From: Prorocentrum cordatum
Lineage: Eukaryota > Sar > Dinophyceae > Prorocentrales > Prorocentraceae
Assembly: GCA_963575745.1 (NCBI GenBank)
Contig: CAUYUJ010018326.1
Coordinates: forward strand, 104,857 to 168,856
Direction: 5' to 3'
Length of the DNA: 64,000 bases
In this document: in pieces, positions 41,598-53,025 of the stretch
How positions within the stretch are numbered: position 1 is the stretch's first letter
Layout: each line of letters starts with the position of its first letter
The notes under the pieces: generated by a model
Database searches by the model: none
Seen by the model: the letters and a program-made list of their open reading frames with translations, nothing else
Told to the model about the DNA's origin: nothing
Translations under genes and position numbers: made by a program

Positions 41598-42040
41598 CGT
41601 GAGAGAGAGAGGGGGGAAAAGGAGAAAGAGGGAGGGGGAGGAAGAGGAGGAGGAGGAGGAAGAGGAGGAGGAGGAGGAGGAGGCGAGGAGGAGGAGGAGG
41701 AGGAGGAGGGAGAAGGGGGGGACGGGGGGGAGGAAGAGGAGGAGGAGCTAGGAGCGAGGAGCGAGGAGGAGGGAGGATGAGAGGAGGAGAAGGAGGATGA
41801 TGATGATGAGAGGAGGAGGAGGAAGGGAGGGGAGGAGGAGGAGAGAGGAGGAGGAAGAGGAGGAGGAGGAGGAGGAGGAGGCGAGGAGGAGGAGGAGGAG
41901 GAGGATCAGGGAGGAGGGGAGGGAGGGGGAGGTGCAGGAGGAGGAGGAGGGAGGGGAGGAGAGGAGGGAGGGGAGGGAGGAGGAAGGAGGAGGGGAGGAG
42001 AAAGGGAGGGAGGAGGGAGGGAGGGGAAGGAGGACGGAGG
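41598..42040. repeat. Polypurine (GAG)n / GGAGGGA tract
   Basis: About 440 bp of almost pure purine on the plus strand. With the CTC tract at 42225-42530 it forms a purine/pyrimidine mirror around an ankyrin-like fragment. Confidence 0.95.
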
Positions 42041-42044
42041 ACGA

Positions 42045-42190
42045 GGAGGAGCCGCGAGAGCGCTGGGCGCGCCGAAGGCGTTCTTGGTCTCGGGGCTGGC
42101 CCCGGCCGCGACCAGCAGCCGCACCACCTCTCGGGGAGCGGGTGGCGCCGCCGACGTGCGGCCGCGGCCCCGCCGCCCGCGGCGGCCCCC
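42045..42190 (-). pseudogene. Ankyrin-repeat coding fragment
   Basis: The minus strand reads REVVRLLVAAGASPETKNAF just after a Pro/Ala stretch. EVVRLLVAAGA is the second helix and turn of an ankyrin repeat, and SPETKNAFGAPSAL fits the loop and start of the next repeat, with an extra Pro. Ankyrin repeats are ~33-residue helix-loop-helix units for protein binding. Only about one repeat is left, and both sides run into simple repeats, so it is an exon remnant or decayed gene. See 42865-42925 and 54945-55030 for related scraps on the same strand. Confidence 0.6.
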
Positions 42191-42224
42191 CTGCGCTTGG
42201 CGACCGGCTCCTCGATCCCTCAGA

Positions 42225-42530
42225 TCCTCCTCCTCCTCCTCCTCATCCTCCTCCTCCTCTCTTCCTCCTCCTCCTCCCCTCCTCCTCCTCTCCTCGATCC
42301 TCCTCCTCCCCCTCAATCCTCCTCGCCCTCGGTTCTCCTCCTCTCCTCTCCTCCTCCCCCTCCTCTTCCTCGATCCTCCTCCTCCTCGATCCTCCTCCTC
42401 GATCCTCCTCCTCGATCCTCCTCCTCCCCCTCCACCTCCTCCTCCTCCTCCTCCTCCTCCTCCTCCTCCTCCTCCTCCTCATCCTCCTCCATCTCCATCT
42501 CCTCCTGCTCCTCCCCCTCCTCCTCGCGGC
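42225..42530. repeat. (CTC)n with CTCGAT interruptions
   Basis: CTC triplets broken by CTCGATCCT words at 42290-42425. Complementary in sense to the purine tract at 41598-42040. Confidence 0.95.
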
Positions 42531-42639
42531 AAAGCTGGCCGCGGCGCTCTGGCGACAGGTCGGGCGCGGCCCTGGGCGCCCTCCGGACGGGGACTCGGCC
42601 AACGGGCACGACCCGGCGAGGCCAACGGGCACGACCCGA

Positions 42640-42647
42640 CGACGCCA

Positions 42648-42695
<48 letters not shown>

Positions 42696-42745
42696 GCGGC
42701 GGCGACGACGACGACGACGGCGACGACGATGACGACGACGCAAAC
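42640..42745. repeat. (GAC)n / (GGC) microsatellite
   Basis: GAC triplets with GGC variants; followed by a duplicated GCAAACACAGACGAAGAAGCC unit at 42740-42782. Encodes poly-Asp, poly-Thr or poly-Ser depending on frame. Confidence 0.93.
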
Positions 42746-42864
42746 ACAGACGAAGAAGCCGCAAACACAGACGAAGAAGCCGCCGGCGGCGACGACTGCG
42801 CAGGCGACTCAGCCGGCGACGACACCAACGCCGACGCCGCCGCCTCCGCCGCCCACGGCGAGGA

Positions 42865-42925
42865 GTGCGCACGGGGGGCGCGGCGGGCCGTCTCGTGGCC
42901 CTCCTCGGCGGCCAGGTGGAGGGCC
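42865..42925 (-). pseudogene. Ankyrin-repeat coding scrap
   Basis: The minus strand reads REALHLAAEEGHETARR. ALHLAAEEGH is the canonical first half of an ankyrin repeat (consensus TALHLAAxxGH). Neighbouring residues are Ser/Pro/Ala-rich and derive from GAC and CTC repeats. Together with 42045-42190 this suggests one former ankyrin gene on the minus strand broken up by repeat expansion. Confidence 0.55.
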
Positions 42926-43029
42926 TCCCGCGGGGGGGGGGGGCGGAGGCGGCGGCCAGAGCCAGGCCGGCGGCGTGGCGGCGCGGCAGGGGGCGGGGCC
43001 GCGAGGAGTGGGGGACGCACTGGCCCAGG

Positions 43030-43330
43030 TCAACCCAACCCCAGGTCAGTCGGGCCCTGCAGGGCCCTGCAAGACCCTGCGGGACCCTGCAGGACCCCGC
43101 ACGCTGGCCTATGGTCAGTGCACCCCCCCAGCTATGCAGGATCCTGCAAGGTCCGGCCCTCCGGCGGACCACTGACCCCCGTCGCTTGAGACCCGCAGAA
43201 GGCTCGGGGGGCCCACGGAGGGCCCTCGGAGTGCCCTCAGAGGCTCGGGGGCCTTGTGGGGGGGGCCCTCGGGGGGCCCCTCGGAGGGCCCCTGGAGGCC
43301 CCGGGCGACCGCTGGGGTGGCGACGCGAAT
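43030..43330. repeat. GGGCCCTGCA and GGGGGCCCTCGG degenerate repeats
   Basis: 43055-43150 repeats GGACCCTGCA / GGGCCCTGCA every ~10-11 bp. 43205-43310 repeats GGCCCTCGGAGG every ~15-18 bp. Confidence 0.75.
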
Positions 43331-43367
43331 GCCTCCCTGTGCTGCCCGGTTGGGCGCAGCCTGGTGG

Positions 43368-44118
43368 AGAGAGGGAGGGAGGGAGGGAGGGAGGGAGGGA
43401 GGGAGGGAGGGAGGGAGGGAGGAAGGGAGGAGGGAGGGAGGGGGGCGAGGAGGAGGAGGAGGAGGAGGAGGACGGGGAGGGAACGAGAAGGAAAAGGAGG
43501 AGGAGGAGGAGGAGGAGGAGGAGGAGGAGGAAGAGGAAGAGGAGGAGGAGGAAGAGGAGGATGAGGAGGACTACGGGAAGGAGGAGGACGACGAGGAGGA
43601 GGAGATTCTAATGCAACAGGCCCCGCCTCATGTTTCCATAACGTCAGGAAGGAGGGGGGAGGAGAAGAGACCGATCGTCTTGAGATTCCGAAGGAGGGAG
43701 AGGAGGAGGAGGAGGAGGAGGAGGGGAGGAGGAGGAGGAGGAGGAGGAGGAGGAGAGGAGGGGGAGGAGGGGGAGGGGGGGAGGAGAAGGGGAGGGGGAG
43801 GAGAAAAGGGGGAGGGGGGGAAGCGGAGGAGGGGGAGGAGGAGGAGAGGAGGAGGAGGAGGAGGAGGAGGAGGAGGAGGAGGAGGAGGAGGAGGAGGAGG
43901 AGCAGCAGGAGGAAAGTAGAGTAGACAGGAGGATGAGGAGGAGGAAGAGACTGATCCTCTTGAGAATCCGACAGGCCGACCGAGGAGGAAGAGGAGGAGG
44001 AGGAGGAGGAGGAAGTAACACGGGGGACGGAGGAGGGCGGGGGAGGGCGGAGGGAGGAGAGAAGAGGAGGAGGGAGGAGGAGGAGGAGGAGGAGAAGGAA
44101 AGGAAGATGGAAGAGGGA
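43368..44118. repeat. Polypurine tract: (GGGA)n then (GAG)n
   Basis: A pure GGGA array (43368-43425) passes into ~650 bp of GAG and GGGAGG, interrupted at 43610-43690 and 43915-43985 by two copies of a segment reading GAAGAGAC-TGATC-TCTTGAGAATCCG-like. That duplicated interruption shows local tandem duplication. Confidence 0.95.
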
Positions 44119-44355
44119 GGAGGAAAAGAGGAGGACACTAGCCAGGTGCGCGCGCCGTATCTGACATCCTGCCCCTCCCGCCCATACCGCCGCCGATGGG
44201 TGTACTGGCCGCCATGGATCCCCCAGAGGACCCCCTGAAGGCAGCAGCTCCCTCAGTGGCTGCGGGAAGCTATCGCGCAGCGCGAGGAGCGAAGAAACCC
44301 AGGATACCCTGACGAGAAGCAGATGGTCTCTGGATGCGGGCCCCCACTGCACGGC
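44119..44355. other. No gene recognised
   Basis: Single-copy spacer. Confidence 0.3.
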
Positions 44356-44525
44356 TACCCTGAAGGGGCCCTGGGCCACACAAATGAATACACACAAATA
44401 AAAGGATTCACCATATTTTCCTATATGTCCTGGGTTTTTGTCTCCCCCCCACTTCCCATATTTTCCCATGTTTTCCTGGGAGTCGACGATGAATTGTGTC
44501 TGTGTGCTTTTTCCCCTTCCTGATG
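44356..44525 (+). repeat. Dispersed repeat G, copy 2
   Basis: GGGGCCCTGGGCCACACAAA, CCATATTTTCC, CCTGGGTTTTTG, CCCATATTTTCCCATG, TTCCTGGGAGTCGACGATGA and ATTGTGTCTGTGTG as at 27052-27215. Confidence 0.75.
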
Positions 44526-44631
44526 CCCTTACTTCGTTTTCCCAGTTTCGGGCCTCTCCTGGGAGGCCCGCCTCGCCACCGCTGGCTTCGCCATTGACAC
44601 TCTGCTCAGAGAATGCACCCCAGGAGAGAGG

Positions 44632-44810
44632 TACAGAAGGGGCGTTGACCTAAGGAACCCTAAATAAGGAACGAGGCCTCTTTTTTCCATAAGTTTAACT
44701 TCGATTTCCCATCGAAACCCTATGCAAAACCAAGGGCGAACTGCAAAACAACTAAGGAACACCGAGCCCCTCCCCAACGAAAGGGTTCCTTCCTCAGTGC
44801 CCCGACTGTA
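44632..44810. mobile_element. Tc1/mariner-type MITE, copy 2
   Basis: TACAGAAGGGGCGTTGACCT at the left, AGTGCCCCGACTGTA at the right, AAGGAACCC in both arms, and a 179-bp length against 180 at 34541-34720. Interior ~85 percent alike by eye. TA on both ends. Confidence 0.85.
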
Positions 44811-45271
44811 CTGGCAATGGCGGTATTGGCACCTCTGGGTTTCCAGCGCCGGGGGTTGCGACGAGGAGGACCCTAATACAAAAGGATCAGGGATGGAGGA
44901 GGGAGAGGAGAGTAAGAGGGATGGCTATGGGGGAGACAGAGACGGAGAGGAAGCGAGGGAGAAGGAGAGAGTCTCGCAGTCGTCGCAGTCGTCTCGGGTC
45001 GAGAAGGGAGAATTACGGATCCAATGTCGAGCATCGATATCTACATCATCTTGGGCCTTACTGGGCCTCCTGGGGACGCCTGCGTCGCCACGGTTGCCCA
45101 AAGCCTGGCGCTTCAGCCAACGCTCGGCCAGCGTTAGGGCTCTGGCCGCCGCCGCCGCCGCCACAGCCGCCGCCGCGGCCGCCGTCGTTGCCGTCGTTGC
45201 CGTCGGCAGCATACGTGGTTGATCCTATGGCGGCCCTACAAGCCAAAGCGCTGCAGACACCGTGAGACCTC
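44811..45271. other. No gene recognised; GCCGCCGCC and GCCGTCGTT repeats
   Basis: 45145-45210 is a GCC/GTC microsatellite. The rest looks single copy without domains. Confidence 0.4.
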
Positions 45272-45444
45272 TAAAACAAGGCTAAGATCGGGATAAATCG
45301 CTCCAGAGCGTTCCAGAGCGCTCTCAGAGCGTTCCGGAACGCTCTGGAGCGGCAGCGGCGCCCAATACATCCTCCAAACCCGCCGATTCTCAGAGATTTC
45401 GAGTTATCCCGATCCGATTTTGTCCCGATCTTCGCGTCGTTTTA
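45272..45444. mobile_element. 173-bp TAAAAC element, copy 3
   Basis: TAAAAC...GTTTTA, again 173 bp, with the 53-nt hairpin starting at 45299. Unlike the other copies its flanks (ACCTC and CAGAT) do not match, so the target duplication was lost or the copy is recombinant. Confidence 0.9.
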
Positions 45445-46055
45445 CAGATGCTCCTGGAGAAGGTCTGAACGCATGCTGAGGTCCGTCCTGTGGGCCTCTC
45501 TTGGCCGGCTTGGGGAGGGAGGAGTGGGGGATGTGCTCTGACTTGTTCGGAGGGGTTCGAAGGCGTCCGGCAACTTCCCGGAGCCTCTTGGGGGTTGGAT
45601 GGCGGTGCTGGCGTCTGTGACGCCACTCTTGCGGCTGCCGGGGAGGCGTCGAGGGCCCTGTTTGGCTTCTCGTGGGCCGCGCCGCCTTGGGGCTCTCATG
45701 GACTGTCGCGAGGCCCTCTGGGGAGCCTCGGAGGCCGTCTTGGGGCGGTCCTGGAGGCTCATGGTGCTGTCTTGAGTGGTCGGGAGTCGGGAAACAAGCA
45801 TTGCAAAATCAAGACCAAAAACGCCTATGGGGAATCAATGCGTGTTGCCCCTCAGAGCCTTCTCGGAGCGTATTGGAGGATTCTGGAGCCATCTTGCGGC
45901 ACGGTGGGGCCGACTTCGAGCTTGTCCGAAATCCGCAGGGAGTTTTAGGGCCGGTCCAGCGGTCGTCTGCAGCCGTGCTGGAGCCCTCGGGACCACTATG
46001 AGGAGGCCCTGGGACCCCATGCCAACGGCCTGTGTCGATAGATGCATGTGCTTAT
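45445..46055. other. No gene recognised
   Basis: Degenerate GGCCTCTTGGGG and GGAGGCCGTCTTGG words occur, akin to the tract at 36215-36470. The 152-residue plus-strand frame at 45490-45948 is otherwise unremarkable. Confidence 0.35.
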
Positions 46056-46059
46056 ATGC

Positions 46060-47065
46060 ACGCATGCATGCATGCATGCATGCATGCATACATTCATACA
46101 TACATACACACATACAAGCATAAAAGCATACAAGCATACAAACATACATCCATACATACATCCATCCATACATACATACATACATACATACATACATACA
46201 TACATACATACATACAGCCATACATACATACATACATACATACATACATACATACATACATACATACATACATACATACATACATACATACATACATTCA
46301 TGCATGCATGCATGCATGCATGCATGCATGCATGCATGCATGCATACACATATAAGTACATACATGCATACAGACAATCAAGCATACATATGTCGGTATG
46401 CATGAATGTTTGTGAGTACATGCATGTGTGCATGTGCTGATGTGTGTATGTATGAATGCATGTATGCATGTATGTCGGTGTGTACTTGTGTGTATGTATG
46501 TATGATCGTATGTGCGCATGCATGGATGTACGCATGTGTGTATTTGGATGTATGTACGTGTGTTTGCATTGTGTACGTGAATGTATGTATGTAAGTGTGT
46601 ATGTATGTATGGATACTTGCATGGTTGTCTGTATGTATGTATGTGTATGTGTGTATGTATGTCTGTATGGTTGTGTGTACGTGTGTATGGATGGATTGAT
46701 GTACGGACAAATAAACGTAAGTATGTGTGCATACATGTATATGTGAGCGCATGTATGTATCAATGTATGTATGCGTACTTATGTATGCATGTAAGGATAG
46801 GTGTCTGTATGTATGTATGCATGCATGTATGAGGATGTATGTGTACGCACGTGTGTATGAATGTATGGATGCATGCATGTATGCATGTGTGAGTGGACGG
46901 ATGTCTGTATGATTGTTTGTATATGTGTATGAATGTGTGCATGCATGTATGTAGTCGTGCATGGATTTGCACATGCGAATCTACATATATGCGTATGTAT
47001 GTATGCCTGCACGTGCTTACATGTGCATAGTTGTATGTATGGATGGATGGATGGATGGATGTAGT
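46060..47065. repeat. (GCAT)n-(ACAT)n-(TGTA)n tetranucleotide array
   Basis: GCAT repeats (46064-46090), ACAT runs, a second GCAT island (46299-46344), then a strand switch: from about 46390 the array reads TGTATG/ATGTAT, the complement of the left half, ending in (GGAT)n near 47040-47060. The whole is a ~1-kb imperfect inverted array. Confidence 0.95.
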
Positions 47066-47284
47066 AGAAGCAAACAAATGAATACATTCACATGCGTAAT
47101 AATGTTAATGTGTCCTCCTATACGTCGTTAGCACCCCATCCATCCCGCTTCCTCTCCCTGGCCTCGCCGCCTCCTCGTCCTCCTCTTCTCCACGTCGCCC
47201 CCATGCCTCCTTCCGCGTCGTGCTGCCACCCGCTGCAGTTCTCCACCACTGCGCACTGGAGGCACGAGGTGGAGTGCCTTCGGG

Positions 47285-47515
47285 TCCCCTGGCCTGGCCC
47301 CGCAGGCCCCAGCTCTCAATCCTGAGGACTTTGTGAGGGGGCCCGGACCAACAGGTGCCAAATCTCAATCCTGAGGACCTTTGGGAGGGGCCTCGCAAGT
47401 CTCAGCTCGCAATCCTTGGCCTGGCCTCGCAGGCCCCAGCTCTCAACCCCGAGGACTTTGTGAGGGGGCCCGGACCAGCAGGTGCCAAATCTCCTGGGGC
47501 TTGCCGCGTGCCCCA
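47285..47515. repeat. ~65-150-bp tandem repeat with GGGGGCCCGGACC
   Basis: CAGGCCCCAGCTCTCAA, CCTGAGGACTTTGTGAGG, GGGGCCCGGACCA and CAGGTGCCAAATCTC occur twice in full with a partial copy between. A further diverged relative is at about 53755-53815 (CCTGAGGACTC, GGCCCGGACC, CAAATCTCCTGGGGCT). Confidence 0.8.
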
Positions 47516-47639
47516 TGGGGCGCATCGCGTGACCGACCTCTGGGGCCCGGGGCATCTTCGGGCATGAGTTGGTCTGGCCCAGGAGGGCCCCAGGGCAGGC
47601 CCGGAGAGCCCACTGAAGGATGTGGGCTCTCTCGCCGTC

Positions 47640-47965
47640 TCGGCCTCCAGAGGCCCCCAAGACCCGTACAAGACGGCCCAGGAGACTTCCACGAGGGCAA
47701 CACGGCCAAAGAGGGCCCCGAGACGGACCAAAATACCACCAAGGCGGCCCAAGAGGCTGCAAAGACTCCCAGAGCCCCGACGAGGGGCCCAGACGGACAT
47801 CTCAAGCCCTCGGCCCCGAGAGGCCCACAAGAGGCCCCAAGAGGCCCCCAGAGGCCCCCAGAGGCCCCCAGGAGGCCCCCAGGAAGCCCCATGTGCCCCA
47901 AGAGGCCCCCAGGAGGCCCCCAAGAGGCTGCGAGGAGCTTCCAAAACTGCACCACATGAGGCCCC
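47640..47965. repeat. Degenerate AGGCCCCCA minisatellite
   Basis: GAGGCCCCAAGAGGCCCCCA words at ~12-bp phase, strongest at 47820-47920. Same family as 36215-36470. Confidence 0.85.
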
Positions 47966-48055
47966 CGAGAGCGCTCCGAAGAGACCCCAAGAAGCATCCC
48001 TGAGGACTCTGACCCACAACCCAGGCACCGTGGCGGGATGGGCCAAAGGCCATTA

Positions 48056-48780
<725 letters not shown>

Positions 48781-49640
48781 AAACATCATCATCACCATCC
48801 ATCAGCATCATCAGCATCATCATCGTCATCGAGCAGCAGCATCGTCACTGTCACTACCATCACATCACCACCACCATCATCAGCATCATCACCATGAGCC
48901 GCAGCAACATCAACATTAGTACAATCATCAACATCATCATCAGCAGCATCAGCATCATCGGCGGCAGCAGCGGCGTCGCCGTCGTCATTATCACCACCAC
49001 CATCAACATCAGAAGAACAAGACCCTGCACCAGCGCAAGCACCAGCGCCAGCAGCATCATCATCATCAGCATGAGTACTCGTCACCACCATCACCAGCAT
49101 GTTGCGCATCCGTATACTTGTCCTCACCACCAACATCATCAGCAGCAGGATCAATGTCGGCATCACCGTCATCAGCATCACCGCAGTCATCACGTTCACC
49201 ATGACCCACATCATCATCATCGTCATCGGCATACTCACCATCATCATCGTCATCACTATAATCATCGTCACCACCGTAATCATCAGCATCATCACCACCG
49301 TCTTCGTCATCATCATCGTCTTGGCCATCACCAACCTCATCATAAGCATCATCATCACCATCATCATAATCATCGTCGTCATGTGCCATCACCAGCAACC
49401 ATATCATCGTCATATGCAGCATCACTTCCAGCATCGCATCAGCCCCATCATCATAATCCTCCTCCGCCTCACTACGATCGCCATCACAATGATCAACATC
49501 GCCCATAGCAGGATCATCAAGAGCAACAACAACAGCATGATCCGCATCATCACCATCATCATCCATCGCATCGGTATCAGCATCATCAACACCGTCGCCA
49601 TCGGCACCATCGTTTTCACCAATCCATACATGAATCAAGA
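48781..49640. repeat. Decayed (CAT)n sequence
   Basis: CAT, CAC and CAG triplets mixed with increasing unique sequence; the fading edge of the array to its left. Not a gene although frames remain open on both strands. Confidence 0.8.
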
Positions 49641-49696
49641 TTCCACGCTACCGCGTCCCAGTTCGATCCTCTCCAAGCTTCATCACCCCTCCACAC

Positions 49697-49714
49697 GCAA
49701 ACACACACACACAC

Positions 49715-49750
<36 letters not shown>

Positions 49751-49762
49751 GCGCGCGCATTC
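49697..49762. repeat. (CA)n-(CG)n microsatellite
   Basis: CACACA with two CACG interruptions and a terminal GCGCGCGC run. Confidence 0.97.
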
Positions 49763-51165
49763 GCTCGGCGCGCCGAATTGCCATCGCTGGGTCTCCTCCA
49801 GTTCAGGTCCTGGCATCGGCGAGAAGGTTCTGACAAAGTACAGGGCGACGCAACACGGACGCAGACAAGAGGGACGAACGAAACAGACGCCTCAGCTTGG
49901 ACAAAGTGGAGATGATGTGTTTCGCAAGGCAATCGGGCCGAGCGCGACCGACGGAGAACGGGAAGGGGGGGCCTCCTCCTCCTCCCCCTCCTCCTCGTCC
50001 TCCTCTTCCTGTGTTTTTTTCCTCCTGCTCCTGCTAATGATCCTTCTCTATATCCTCATCATCCTCCTCTTCTTCCTAACGCGCACCCCCGTTCGGAGCT
50101 CCGCGCCAACTGTGTGCGCTGGAGACAAACTCGGCTTCTTTATTTTGGCCCAAAGCTCTGATGAAAGTCCGATTGACGGTTGCGCTGGAAGTCCGATCCA
50201 CTTGTGGCCGTCAGCACAAGCTCTGTTTAGGTATGACTGGAACTCTGATTCAAATCTGGCTCTCAGACCCAAGTCTGATCTAGGTAGGTACGACTGGGAA
50301 CTCTAAGTTTGGTATGATTCCATTTTGGTTTGGACCTGCCGAGACCAATGTCGCGGCGTCAGCCCAAAAGGCTGCCGGGTCGGCTCCGCGCACGCGTCTT
50401 CAAGAACAACAAAAGAAATACGCAATCCATGCGGCAGGTCATGGCTGGGGGCCCAGCCGCCAGCTGCCAATGACTGCGAGCTGGGCCCGCCTGCGCGCGC
50501 CGCCCTGCGGCGACGCCGCTTGGTCGGAGGCCTGCGCGAGGGGCACGGGGCAGCGCCCACCCGCCTGCGCGGCCTTGCTCAAAACTGCACAACGGCAGCT
50601 GGGATAAGAAAAGGCTCGCCCGAGGCTCGCACGCCAGGGCTGCCGGCTGCCGCGCCGCGAAAGAACGCGCAGCGCGGCAACCGCCCCAACCCCCTCCGCC
50701 CGCCCGGGACAGGTCGGGGGCAGGCAGCGCAGAAGAGAAACGCCACATTTTTCGGAAGGTTCGGGGGCTCGGGAAACGCCCTGAGAGGCTTCAAGGAATG
50801 GGGAGGACCTGGGAGGGACTCGGAAGGTGTTCGAGGGCGGTGGCCCGGGAAGGCGTTCCGGGAGGTTAGGAAGAGCGGTAAGGGCTGGGAAGGATTGCTC
50901 AGAGGTTAGGAGGAATGCCGAGAGCCTAGCAGGGCTTTGAAGGTGCAGTGCAAGGGGGGGTTGGCTTGGCAGCTTTTCGGAAATTTCTGGAGGGTGCCGG
51001 AGCATTGGATCCGCTTCCAAACGCTCGGAAAATTGCTCCAGAAATAGCGGGGGGCAATTGGACACGGAAGGTGTCGGAGCATTTTGGACCGCAGCGGGAG
51101 CTCCTTCGGGCGCATTCGGGGGCGAGGTTTCCAAGCAGTACAAGGGGACAGGAACTCGGGTGGAA
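49763..51165. other. No gene recognised
   Basis: Includes a short CTC tract (49975-50010), loose AGTCTGATT words (50150-50320) with relatives at 51540-51625, and GC-rich sequence with a 234-residue minus-strand frame (51143-50439). That frame has mixed composition but no domain I know. Confidence 0.35.
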
Positions 51166-51169
51166 ACGA

Positions 51170-51385
51170 GGGCGGGGGCGATGGGCGAGAACGAGGGCGA
51201 GAACGAAGGCGAGAATGAAGGCGGAAACGAAGGCGGGAACGAGGGCGAGAACGAGGGCGGGGACGAAGGCGGGAACGAAGGCGGGAACGAGGGCGAGAAC
51301 GACGGCGAGAACGAGGGCGGGAACGAGGGCGGGAGCGAGGGCGGGAGCGAGGGCGGGACCGACGGCGGGAATGAGGGCGGGGGGC
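51170..51385. repeat. 12-bp minisatellite (AACGAGGGCGGG type)
   Basis: About 17 units alternating GGCGAGAACGAG and GGCGGGAACGA. In-frame on both strands: the plus strand gives NEGG/NEGE repeats, the minus strand RSRP repeats. The plus-strand frame 51058-51570 begins with an ATG and has non-repetitive ends, but nothing shows that it is expressed. Confidence 0.9.
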
Positions 51386-51635
51386 CGCGCCTCCGGGATT
51401 CCTCCGGGCGTCTCTGGAACCTCTGGGCGCTTCTTGGAGTCCCCCGGGCGCCTCCGGGAAACCTCGGGGCACCTCTGGGGTACCTCCGGGGAACCTCCAG
51501 GGAACGTCGGGGAAGTAGTAGGTCTGGTTTGGGTAAAACGCTGATTGATGTCTGGTCGAGGTCTGTTTAGGGTATGTTTGAAGTCTGTTTGAGGCCTGGC
51601 CGAAACTCTGTTTCAAGTCTGATTTCCCTGGGCGG
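51386..51635. other. CTCCGGG-rich degenerate repeats, no gene
   Basis: GCGCCTCCGGGAAACCTC, GGGGCACCTCTGGGG and similar words at ~15 bp, then TTTGAAGTCTG words. Confidence 0.5.
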
Positions 51636-51639
51636 TCCT

Positions 51640-52045
51640 TGGGTTCCGCGGGCGGCCAGAATCCCATGCAAATTACGCGAACCTCGCGATACAGAAGCCA
51701 AACCCCCACGAAATTCATGCGAAATTCCCATCAAATTGCGCTCCAGAGGCGAGAATCCCGCGTAAGTGATGCAATTGATTATTCTGGAGGCCAAAAAAAT
51801 CATGAATTGCATCCGATTTGCGCTCCCAAGGCCAAAATTCTTTGGAAATCGCCGATGCTCGCGCTCCCGAAGCCCGAATCCCCATTAAATTGCGCCAGGC
51901 TTGCGTTCTGGAGGCCAAAATCCCTTGCAAATTACGATGGAAGTGCGCTCCCGAATCCAGGTTCCTTTGTAAATTACCCCAGATACTCGATCCGGAATCT
52001 AGAGCCCCACGCAAATTACGATATTTCGTGCTCTGGAAAACAGAT
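51640..52045. repeat. ~57-bp tandem repeat (GCAAATTACG type), about seven units
   Basis: Units pair a GCGCTCCCGAATCC / TCTGGAGGCCAAAAT half with a TTGCAAATTACG / CATTAAATTGCG half. Because the period is near 57 (19 codons) plus-strand frames stay open. No other coding sign. Confidence 0.75.
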
Positions 52046-52239
52046 TACGCCACAGTCGCATCACTTTCTCATAGAGAGGGGGCCGACTGCAGGGCGCGAA
52101 ACCCTCACGGATATCCGGTGCAAATCTATGCGTTTGCTTGACGCGCTACGCTTCGACACACCTCCCTCTGTCCAGACGTCAACACTGGTTCAAGTCTTCG
52201 TCGTTCTACCCGACATCCTACCTCGACGCCCTATCCGCA

Positions 52240-52383
52240 TTCAGCATCGTCATCATTACCACCACCACCACCATCATCATCGTCACCACCACCACCACCA
52301 TCCTCCTCCTCCTCCTCCTCCTGCTCCTCCTCCTCCTCATCATCATCATCGTCATCATCATCATCGTCGTCGTCGTCGTCCAC

Positions 52384-52457
<74 letters not shown>

Positions 52458-52497
52458 GAATCATCATCATCATCATCATCAGCATCATCATCATCAG

Positions 52498-52529
<32 letters not shown>

Positions 52530-53025
52530 GCATCAGCATCAACATCATCATCATCATCAGCAGCATCATCATCATCATTTGTATCAGCATCATCATCATC
52601 CGAATCATCATCCACAGCAGCAGCAGCAGCAGCATCAGCATCATCATCAGCATCATCATCACCACCGTCATCATCATCATCATCATCATCATAATCATCA
52701 GCACAATCATCAGAATCATCATCATCAGCATCAGCATCATCATCAGCATCGACATCATCACCACCACCACTATCATCAGCATCATCATCGACATCATCAC
52801 CACCACCACCACCATCGTCAGCATGATCATCAGTATCAGCATCAGTTTCATCATCATAATCATCAGCATCAGCAGCAGCATCATCATCAGCGTCAGCATC
52901 AGCATCATCATAATCGTCGTCGCCCTCAGTTATCATCGTCATCATTAGCATCACCATCGTCATGTCATCGTCATCGTCATCGCCATCACCATCATCATCG
53001 TCATCATCCTCATCTCATCCTCGTC
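52240..53025. repeat. (CAT)n / (CAC)n / (CTC)n microsatellite
   Basis: ACC, CTC and GTC triplets to 52380, pure CAT to about 52455, then CAT with CAG, AAT and CAC variants. Confidence 0.97.

Noticed and set aside
49099-49833. 244-residue Ile/Thr-rich plus-strand frame as a membrane protein
   Set aside because: The hydrophobic runs are ATC/ATT triplets of a decayed CAT array read in another frame.
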